Positions 36,573 through 43,606 of a stretch of 64,000 bases of DNA are shown piece by piece. Both the position numbers and the translations under genes were made by a program. Source of the DNA: Ramlibacter rhizophilus. Its GTDB lineage: Bacteria; Pseudomonadota; Gammaproteobacteria; Burkholderiales; Burkholderiaceae_C. How positions within the stretch are numbered: position 1 is the first letter of the stretch; each line of letters begins with the position of its first letter. The notes beneath the pieces were generated by a model. That model searched no databases and had not been told where the DNA came from. It saw only the letters and a list, made by a program, of their open reading frames with translations. The DNA lies in NCBI RefSeq assembly GCF_004681965.1, contig NZ_SMLL01000006.1, positions 124,001-188,000 of the forward strand. Direction: 5' to 3'.

Positions 36573-36588
36573 AGCAACTGCTGTGCCA
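36573..36588 (-). promoter_or_regulatory. Sigma-54 promoter of pilA
   Basis: On the minus strand the sequence TGGCACAGCAGTTGCT fits the -24/-12 consensus (TGGCAC, N5, TTGCW) exactly, about 45 bases before the pilA ATG. RpoN control with the PilS/PilR system is known for pilA in other Proteobacteria. Confidence 0.88.
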
Positions 36589-36697
36589 GCTCCGTTTCGT
36601 TAAGAAACACACACTTGCAGCTCGTTTCGAAACCGCGACTCAACAAGAACGTCACCTTCGACCGCCGAACCCTGACATTTTCGTCACGTTCGGCGGT

Positions 36698-39100
36698 TCA
36701 GCGCAGGCAGACCGCCCGCACCTGTGACAGGTCGGTCACGCCCAGCAGCACCTTCTCCACCCCATCCATCTTCAAGCTCCGCATCCCCCTGCCCACGCAG
36801 GCCGCGAAGATCTCCCCCACCGACGCCCGCTGCTGGATCAGCCGCTTGACCTGCGCGTCCGGCACCAGCAGTTCGTGCAGCCCCACGCGCCCCCGGTACC
36901 CGGTGCCGTGGCAACGCTCGCAGCCCTTGGCCCGGTACAGGCGCAGCTGCCCGTCGTGTCCCCACTCCCGCAGCCACGCCTCGCGCAGGCGCTGCACCTC
37001 GCCCGCCGGGTCGGCCTGCCAAGCCGGGGTGGCGCGCAGTTCCTCGGCGTACTCGCCGACCAGGGCCTGCACCTCCTCCTCGCCCGGCAGATAAGCCTCC
37101 TTGCACTCGCACAGCCTGCGCGCCAGCCGCTGCGCCAGGATGCCGAGCAGGGCGTCGGCGAAGTTGAAGGGGTCCATGCCCATGTCCAGCAGGCGGACGA
37201 TGGATTCCGGGGCCGAGTTGGTGTGCAGGGTGGAGAAGACCAGGTGGCCGGTGAGCGAGGCCTCCACGCTCATGCCCACGGTTTCGGCGTCGCGGGACTC
37301 GCCGACCATGATGATGTCCGGGTCCGCCCGCAGGAAGGCGCGCATGAGGATGGCGAAGTCCAGGCCCGCCTTCTTGTTCACCTGCACTTGGCGCAGCCCC
37401 TTCTGCGTGATTTCCACCGGGTCTTCGGCGGTCCAGATCTTGACCTCCGGGGTGTTGAGGTGGCGCAGGATGGCGTGCAGCGTGGTGGTCTTGCCCGAAC
37501 CCGTGGGGCCACAGACGTAGAAGAGGCCATAGGGCTTGGCGATGGCCGCCTGCAGCGCCTGCAGGGTGTGCGCACCGATCTCCAGCTGGTCCAACGGCAG
37601 GGGTTCGCCCGCGGCGAGGAGGCGGATGACGACGTCTTCCACGTCGCCGGCCGTGGGGAGCGTGGCCACGCGCAGCTCGATGTCCAGCGGGCCGAACTTG
37701 CGGAAGCGGATCTTGCCGTCCTGCGGGCGGCGGCGTTCGGAGATGTCCAGGTCGCACATGATCTTCAGGCGCGTGACCAGCGCGCGCCTGAAGTGCGCGG
37801 GGACCTCCGTGTACGGCTGCAGGACGCCGTCGATGCGAAAGCGGATGCCGGTGCGGCCACGCCCCGGCAGCGGCTCGATGTGGATGTCCGAGGCGCGCTG
37901 CTCGTACGCATCCACGACGACCTTGTTGACGAACTTGACCAGCTCGTTGTCCGCCGCGGCCGATTCCAGCTCGCCACCGTTCTCGTCGTCCAGCGGCGGG
38001 CCGATGTCACCCAGCATGTTGTCCACGCGCGCGCGCTCGTCGTCGCCATAGAGCTGCTGCAGCGTCTGCTCGAATTCCGTCTCGGTGGTGACGCGCCAGG
38101 CGATGCGCGCGGCGCGCGGGAACACCTGCGGGACGATGCGCGAGCCGCGCACGACCTCCGGGTCGCGGCACATGACCAGCAGGCCGTCGGGCGAGTCCTC
38201 CAGGGGAATCCAGCCGTGTTCGACGACGAATTCGCGCCTGAGCACACCGTGCAGCGTTTCCGAGCGGATGCGTGCGCGCAGGTGCGGCTCGTAGGGCACG
38301 CCGAAGTAGCGCGAGAGCGAGGCGCCGATCTGCGCGGCGCGGATGCGGAAGTCCGTGAGCAGCACCTGCTCCACCGGCCGGCCGTCCTCGCGCGCGAGTT
38401 CCATGGCGCGATGCAGGTCCTGGGCGTCGATGACACCGTCGGCCAGCAGGCCGTCGTAGCGCGTGGGCCGGCGCAGGGAGTGCACAGCAGCCTTGTGCAT
38501 GCGCTGGCGCAGGGCCGTGGCCAGGGTGCGGCACAGCTGCACCGCCCCTTCGAACTCCAATGCGGAAAAGGGCCGCCCGTCCAGGCTGTTGATGATCTGC
38601 AGCACGCCGTACAGCGTTTCGCCTTCGATGATGGGCAGGGCCATCATCTGCCGGGTCTTGTAGCCCGAGCGCCGGTCCACCTCGTCCAGGAACTTCAGCT
38701 GCGGGTGGATGCGCCGCAGCGCTGCGCGGTCGTGCACGTCCGGCAGGTTCAGCGCATGCCGGCTCATGGCCACGTAGCCCGCGATGCTTTGCGGGCCCAC
38801 CGGCAGGCGCAGCGCGCGGGCGCTGGCCAGGCCGGTCTTGACCTTGGAGACGATGGCGCTCAGGTCCTCGGCGAGCGCGTAGAGCGTGAGGCGGTCGGCG
38901 TTGAAGAGGCGGCAGATCTCGGGGCTGACCTCCAGCATGATCTGCTCCACGTCTTCGGTGTCGTGGATGCGCGTGGTGACCTGCTGCAGCTGGCGGTAGA
39001 ACAGCGCCTCGAAGGGCAGGCCGCCCCGGACGCCGGGCTTGCGTGGCACTGCGGTGGGCTCGACTACACCCGGGACAGGGAGTGTCGAGCCGCGGGTCAT
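36698..39100 (-). CDS. GAF domain-containing GspE/PilB-family ATPase
   Basis: The 800-residue protein has a GAF domain at about residues 40-205, a T2SSE_N/MshEN-like domain at about 215-370 and a GspE ATPase domain at about 400-770. The Walker A GPTGSGKTTT is near residue 530, Walker-B-like DPDIIMVGESRD near 598 (GESRD instead of the usual GEIRD) and the His box LTGHLVFSTLHT follows. CEC and CERC pairs form a reduced Cys motif. Such ATPases drive pilus extension or type II secretion; the N-terminal GAF sensor is unusual and suggests control by a small ligand, possibly cyclic nucleotide. It overlaps the phosphodiesterase gene by 4 bp as the last operon gene, directly upstream of pilA. Confidence 0.88.
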   Translation of the reverse strand: MTRGSTLPVPGVVEPTAVPRKPGVRGGLPFEALFYRQLQQVTTRIHDTEDVEQIMLEVSPEICRLFNADRLTLYALAEDLSAIVSKVKTGLASARALRLPVGPQSIAGYVAMSRHALNLPDVHDRAALRRIHPQLKFLDEVDRRSGYKTRQMMALPIIEGETLYGVLQIINSLDGRPFSALEFEGAVQLCRTLATALRQRMHKAAVHSLRRPTRYDGLLADGVIDAQDLHRAMELAREDGRPVEQVLLTDFRIRAAQIGASLSRYFGVPYEPHLRARIRSETLHGVLRREFVVEHGWIPLEDSPDGLLVMCRDPEVVRGSRIVPQVFPRAARIAWRVTTETEFEQTLQQLYGDDERARVDNMLGDIGPPLDDENGGELESAAADNELVKFVNKVVVDAYEQRASDIHIEPLPGRGRTGIRFRIDGVLQPYTEVPAHFRRALVTRLKIMCDLDISERRRPQDGKIRFRKFGPLDIELRVATLPTAGDVEDVVIRLLAAGEPLPLDQLEIGAHTLQALQAAIAKPYGLFYVCGPTGSGKTTTLHAILRHLNTPEVKIWTAEDPVEITQKGLRQVQVNKKAGLDFAILMRAFLRADPDIIMVGESRDAETVGMSVEASLTGHLVFSTLHTNSAPESIVRLLDMGMDPFNFADALLGILAQRLARRLCECKEAYLPGEEEVQALVGEYAEELRATPAWQADPAGEVQRLREAWLREWGHDGQLRLYRAKGCERCHGTGYRGRVGLHELLVPDAQVKRLIQQRASVGEIFAACVGRGMRSLKMDGVEKVLLGVTDLSQVRAVCLR

Positions 39101-39888
39101 AACTCGAGTACCTGCCCGGCGACGAGCCAGCGGATGTCGTGGGTGGGGCCGTCGGCGCCGGGCGCTTCGGCGTCGAAGCGGGCGATCTCCGACATGATCA
39201 GCTCCGTCTCCGCCGGCTTGGTGTGCGTGATGTAGATGGGGTAGGCGCGCCCGCCCGCGATGCAGTCCAGTTCCTCGGCCAGGCTGTGCGGCGACAGGTG
39301 CTGGCTGCGCCGGGCGAGGTCACGCTCGCGGTTGCTGAAAGCGGTCTCGATCACCAGCGCAGCGACGTCCAGCTCGTTCACGCGGCGCCAGAACGCCGGG
39401 TTGCGCGTGGTGTCGCCGGAGAAGACCCAGCAGCCCGCGTGCGCCGAGACGGCATAGCCCACGGCCGGCACCGAATGCAGGGCGGGCAGCGCCTCGATGC
39501 GACGCCCGCGAACCTCGGTCACTTCGCCGGGCGCGAGGGCATGGAACTGCAGGAAGGGGTCCTGCGGGTGCGGCAGGCGCGTGAAGTCGGGCCAGATGAC
39601 GTCATTGAACACATGGGCCTGCAGGGCCGCCACCGTGGCGTCCAGCGCATGCACGCGCACCGGCCGCGTGCGCCGCGCGCCCACCGCATCCAGCATGAGC
39701 GGCAGGGCGGCCACGTGGTCCAGGTGCGAATGCGTGAGGAAGACGTCGGTGACGGCGGCCATTTCGTCCAGGCTGAGGTCGCCCACGCCGGTGCCGGCAT
39801 CGACCAGGATGTCCTCGTCCACCAGGAAGGAGGTCGTGCGGCAGTCCCGCGCAATCGCCCCCGAGCATCCCAACACGCGCACCTTCAT
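39097..39888 (-). CDS. Metallo-beta-lactamase-fold 3',5'-cyclic-nucleotide phosphodiesterase (class II-like)
   Basis: This 263-residue hydrolase has the metal site THSHLDH (His53, His55, Asp57, His58), which is the class II cAMP phosphodiesterase signature HxHLDH, then WVFSGDTTRN and YITHTKPAE with further ligands. It would break down cAMP in the cytoplasm. Its gene lies between an adenylate cyclase gene and a GAF-ATPase gene, which supports that substrate. ATG 39888 has GAGG about eight bases upstream. A general MBL-fold nuclease-type hydrolase is the alternative. Confidence 0.78.
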   Translation of the reverse strand: MKVRVLGCSGAIARDCRTTSFLVDEDILVDAGTGVGDLSLDEMAAVTDVFLTHSHLDHVAALPLMLDAVGARRTRPVRVHALDATVAALQAHVFNDVIWPDFTRLPHPQDPFLQFHALAPGEVTEVRGRRIEALPALHSVPAVGYAVSAHAGCWVFSGDTTRNPAFWRRVNELDVAALVIETAFSNRERDLARRSQHLSPHSLAEELDCIAGGRAYPIYITHTKPAETELIMSEIARFDAEAPGADGPTHDIRWLVAGQVLEL

Positions 39889-39898
39889 GTCGTCCGCC

Positions 39899-42148
39899 TC
39901 ACTTGGTCTCGTAATTCGTGGCGCCGTCCCAGGCCGGATCGGCCGGTTGGGCGCGCATGTCCTGCAATCGCTCGGCATAGAGCGCATACAGCGCCTTGTC
40001 GCCGTGCTGCGCGCGCAGGCCGTGCAGCAGGGCCTCGCACGCCGGCCAGTCCTGGCTCCGCCAGGCCTTCAGGAACCCGGCCCAGGTGTTCAGTTCCGTG
40101 TCAGCCTCCGCCGCGTCGGGAAGCGGCTGGAAGATGGAGACCGCGCGCTCCTTGCCCTTGACGCGGACCTTGTCCAGCTCCTGCCAGGCAAACTCCGGGG
40201 CCGCCTCGCGCGTGCTTTCGCTGGCGACGATCACGCCGCCGTAGAACTTGGACAGGCCCTCCAGGCGGGAGGCGAGGTTCACCTCGTCGCCGATGACGGT
40301 GTAGGCGCGGCGCACGTCCGAGCCCATGTCGCCCACGCACATGGTGCCGGTGTTCAGCCCGATGCCGATGCCGATGGCGGGCAGGCCCGCGGCGCGGTGT
40401 TCCTGGTTGACCAGCTCCACGGCCTGCGCCATTTCCAGCGCGGTCTTCACGGCCAGGGCCGCATGGCGCGGCGTGTCCACGGGCGCGCCCCAGAAGGCCA
40501 TGACGCAGTCGCCCATGTACTTGTCGATGGTGCCGCGGTTGGCGCGGATGATGTCGGTCAGGCGGGTGAAGAGGCGATTGAGCAGGGCCTGCAGCTGGAT
40601 GGGCTCCATCTGCTCGGACAGGCGCGTGAAGCCGCGCATGTCGCAGAACATGACGGTGAGCTCCTTGTTCGTTGCCGCCATGCTGTAGCTCTCGGGGCTC
40701 TTGACCATTTCGTCCACGAGCTCGGGCGGCACGTAGGTGCCGAACAGCTGCGCCAGCTCGCGCTTGTTGCGGCTTTCCACGAAGTAGCCGTAGCTCATGT
40801 TGAGCGCGAAGGCGGTGAGTGCCATGGCCAGGAAGGCCGCCAGTGGCAGCACCAGGCCCATGGACAGGTACAGCCAGAAGTTCAGCCCCACGCCGGCCGC
40901 GATCACCAGCGCGCTCACGCCGATGGCCCGCGCTGCCGAGAGCGCCGGCAGCAGCGCGGCGAGCGCGAGGCCGCCCAGCACCAGCACCACCACGTCGTAG
41001 CCCACCGCGTAGTCGGGCTTGACCAGGGTGCGGCCGTCCAGCAGGCCGGAGACGAGGTTGGCGTGCGCCTCCACGCCGGCATAGGCCTCGCCTACGGGGG
41101 TGACGCGCAGGTCCTTCAGGCCGGGGGCGGTGGTGCCCACCAGGACCACCTTGCCGCGCAGGCTCTCGGGCGCGAGCTTGCCCTGGATGACGTCGGCCGC
41201 CGAGATGTAGCGGAAGGAGCCGCCGTCCACCCCACCCGGTCCGCGGAATGGCACCAGCACCGTGACGCCTTCGGCCACCGGGATGTCCAGCGCCTTGTCG
41301 CCCAGGCGCAGCCGCACCGCGTCCAGCGCGTGGTAGCCGCGCGCACCGGGGACGAAGACGGGCTCGACCTCGGGCAGCCCGAGCAGGGTGCGGAAGACCG
41401 CCAGCGAGAGCGACTCGTAGTAGCGCCCGTGGAACTCGGTCAGGAGCGGCACGGCGCGCACCACGCCGTCGCTGTCCACCATGGGGTTGAAGTAGCCGCC
41501 CAGCGGGGCGGCCGCGACCAGGCGCTCGATGTTGGCACCGTAGCCGCTCCAGCTGGTGAAGCGGATCGGCCGGCCGTCCAGGCGCTGCGCGGGCAGCGCG
41601 GGCGCGGGCAGCACGCCGGAGGCGCGGCCTTGGGAGTCGTTGGTGAAGTAGTAGCCCAGGACCACCGGCCGGCCCTGCAGCGAGCGGGCGAAGAGGCCGT
41701 CGTAGTCCAGTCCGCCTTCGAGTTGCCGCACGCGCTGCGCGAAGGCAGGCTGGTCGCGCAGTTCGTCCCGTGCCAGCTCGCGCAGGCGGCGCAGGCCGGA
41801 GCTTTCGTCGGGCTCGGCGAAGAGCACGTCGAAGCCGAGCACGGCCGCGCCCTGGCGGTCGAAGACTTCGTCGGTCAGGCGCGCGAGCTGGTGGCGCCCC
41901 CAGGGCCAGCGGCCGATCTCGGCCAGGCTGCGCTCGTCGATGTCGATGATGACCACGCGCTCGTCCAGCGTGCGCGGCATGGTGGCCTGCAGGCGCGCGT
42001 CGTAGACGATGTTGTCCAGGCGGGCGAGCAGGCCGATGGGCAGGGCGCCGACCGCATGCAGCAGCGCCAGCACCAGGGGGAGCAGGGTGAGGAGGACGCG
42101 CGGCCCGTGCCGGCGCAGGAAGTCCAGGCGCGGACGCGTCCAGCCCAC
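39899..42148 (-). CDS. CHASE2 sensor adenylate cyclase (class III)
   Basis: The 749-residue membrane enzyme has an N-terminal helix, an extracytoplasmic CHASE2 domain (about residues 40-370, with IDIDERSLAEIGRWPWGRH), three helices at about 385-455 and a cytoplasmic class III cyclase domain at about 495-690. Both metal Asp sites are present (MFCDMRGFTR and DKYMGDCVMAF), the purine-selecting Lys is in TIDKYMGD and Thr in YTVIGDEVNLASRLE, and the transition-state Asn and Arg follow, so it should be active and make cAMP. It starts 2 bp after the FHA gene stop and is 10 bp from the phosphodiesterase gene. Confidence 0.92.
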   Translation of the reverse strand: MGWTRPRLDFLRRHGPRVLLTLLPLVLALLHAVGALPIGLLARLDNIVYDARLQATMPRTLDERVVIIDIDERSLAEIGRWPWGRHQLARLTDEVFDRQGAAVLGFDVLFAEPDESSGLRRLRELARDELRDQPAFAQRVRQLEGGLDYDGLFARSLQGRPVVLGYYFTNDSQGRASGVLPAPALPAQRLDGRPIRFTSWSGYGANIERLVAAAPLGGYFNPMVDSDGVVRAVPLLTEFHGRYYESLSLAVFRTLLGLPEVEPVFVPGARGYHALDAVRLRLGDKALDIPVAEGVTVLVPFRGPGGVDGGSFRYISAADVIQGKLAPESLRGKVVLVGTTAPGLKDLRVTPVGEAYAGVEAHANLVSGLLDGRTLVKPDYAVGYDVVVLVLGGLALAALLPALSAARAIGVSALVIAAGVGLNFWLYLSMGLVLPLAAFLAMALTAFALNMSYGYFVESRNKRELAQLFGTYVPPELVDEMVKSPESYSMAATNKELTVMFCDMRGFTRLSEQMEPIQLQALLNRLFTRLTDIIRANRGTIDKYMGDCVMAFWGAPVDTPRHAALAVKTALEMAQAVELVNQEHRAAGLPAIGIGIGLNTGTMCVGDMGSDVRRAYTVIGDEVNLASRLEGLSKFYGGVIVASESTREAAPEFAWQELDKVRVKGKERAVSIFQPLPDAAEADTELNTWAGFLKAWRSQDWPACEALLHGLRAQHGDKALYALYAERLQDMRAQPADPAWDGATNYETK

Positions 42149-42150
42149 GA

Positions 42151-42765
42151 TCAGGCCTGCACGAACTGCATGCGCGTGCCGGCCAGCTCCAGCACGTCGC
42201 CGGCCTGCAGCGTGACGGGCTCGGCGCCGATCGGCTCGCCGTTGAGGACCAGCCGCAGCTCGCCGTCCACGTGGTTGACGCTGAAGCCGTGGGCGCGCCG
42301 CGTGATCGCGGCCACCGCCACGCCCGGCTTGCCCAGGGTGGTGACCACCTTGACGAGCGGCACCTCGCGCCCCGTGGCGGCGCCGGAAAGGACCTTGACG
42401 AACGCCTGCGGGCTGGCAGGCGGCTGCGCAGCCGCCTGCGGCGCCGCGCTCGCCTGCTCCTGCGCGCCCGGCGCCGGCGCCTCGGCCAGGTACTTGATGC
42501 GGTAGCGGCCGATCTCCACCACGTCTTCGGGCTGCAGGGCCTGGCGCTTGACCGCCTTCCCGTTGACGTAGGTTCCGTTGGTGCTGTTCAAGTCCTCAAG
42601 GAAAACACCCTCCGCGGTCATGTGCACCACCGCGTGCTCCCCGCTGACCGCGAGGTTGTCGATCACGACATCGTTGTAGGGCCGGCGCCCGAGGGTGGTC
42701 CGGTCCTTGGTGATCTGGATTTCCTTGATGACGACACCGTCGATCGACATGATCATCTTCGGCAT
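42151..42765 (-). CDS. FHA domain protein
   Basis: This 204-residue cytoplasmic protein has a full forkhead-associated domain at about residues 20-95 (LGRRPYNDVVID, SGEHAVV and LNSTNGTYVNG), which binds phosphothreonine. A Pro/Ala/Gln linker leads to a second, degenerate FHA-like domain (about 122-204). An AGGAG SD precedes ATG 42765. Encoded between a PP2C phosphatase and a cyclase in the kinase operon, it is the likely phospho-adaptor that links the Ser/Thr kinase to the other proteins. The partner is not known. Confidence 0.9.
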   Translation of the reverse strand: MPKMIMSIDGVVIKEIQITKDRTTLGRRPYNDVVIDNLAVSGEHAVVHMTAEGVFLEDLNSTNGTYVNGKAVKRQALQPEDVVEIGRYRIKYLAEAPAPGAQEQASAAPQAAAQPPASPQAFVKVLSGAATGREVPLVKVVTTLGKPGVAVAAITRRAHGFSVNHVDGELRLVLNGEPIGAEPVTLQAGDVLELAGTRMQFVQA

Positions 42766-42820
42766 GGTCCCGCTCCTGGTCCTTGTCTTTGAATAAGCCT
42801 GTGGGGCCGTTCGGCCGGGC

Positions 42821-43606
42821 TCATTGTCCCAGCAGCCGCGACAGCAGCCCCCGGCGAGGTCCGCCGGCCTCGGCGCAGGCCAGCACGACCGAGACATTGT
42901 CCCGCCCGCCGTTCGCATTGGCCGTCTCCACCAGCCGGTCGGCCTTGTGCTCGAGGTCCGCCTGCATCTGCAGGATCGCCGCGATGCCCTGGTCGTCGAC
43001 CATGTCGTTCAGGCCGTCCGAGCAGAGCAGGTAGCAGTCGCCCGCTTCCACCCGGTGCTCGGCCAGCTCCAGCAGCACGGTGTCCTCCACGCCCAGGGCC
43101 CGGGTGACCAGGTTGCGCTGCGTGGAGGTGGCGGCCTGGTCGGCCGTGATGAGGCCGGCGTCGAGCTGCTCCTGCAGCAGCGAGTGGTCGCGCGTGAGCT
43201 GCACCAGTCGCCCGCCGCGCAGGCGATAGCAGCGCGAGTCCCCGATGTGCCCCAGGACCAAGCGGCGGTCCTGGAAGACGGCCAGCACCAGCGTCGTGCC
43301 CATGCCTTCGTACTGGCGGTTGGCATGCGCGGCGTTGAAGATGGCGCGGTTCGCGTTCTCCACGCAGATCTCCAGTGCGCGCCGCAGCTCGCGGGCGTTG
43401 GCGCGGCCACCCGCCTGCGCCAGCCAGCGGCCCAGCTCGCTGCGGATGAAGGTGGTGGCCATGCCGCTGGCAACCTCGCCGGCGTTGTAGCCGCCCATGC
43501 CGTCGGCCAGCACCGCCAGGCGCTGGTCGGCATCGACGGTGACCGAGTCCTCGTTGTTCGGCCGGGTGAGGCCTGCGTCGCTGCGGGCGCAGAAGCGGTA
43601 GTTCAT
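42821..43606 (-). CDS. PP2C-family Ser/Thr protein phosphatase (Stp/PrpC type)
   Basis: This 261-residue, soluble Mn/Mg-dependent phosphatase has all key motifs: PNNEDS (Glu19, Asp20), LADGMGGYNAGEVAS (Asp35), GHIGDSRCYRL, LLCSDGLNDMV and GGRDNVSVVL. It should dephosphorylate the kinase encoded upstream and its targets. Its ATG overlaps the kinase stop by four bases (ATGA), so the opposing enzymes are made together. Length is standard for bacterial PP2C. Confidence 0.93.
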   Translation of the reverse strand: MNYRFCARSDAGLTRPNNEDSVTVDADQRLAVLADGMGGYNAGEVASGMATTFIRSELGRWLAQAGGRANARELRRALEICVENANRAIFNAAHANRQYEGMGTTLVLAVFQDRRLVLGHIGDSRCYRLRGGRLVQLTRDHSLLQEQLDAGLITADQAATSTQRNLVTRALGVEDTVLLELAEHRVEAGDCYLLCSDGLNDMVDDQGIAAILQMQADLEHKADRLVETANANGGRDNVSVVLACAEAGGPRRGLLSRLLGQ

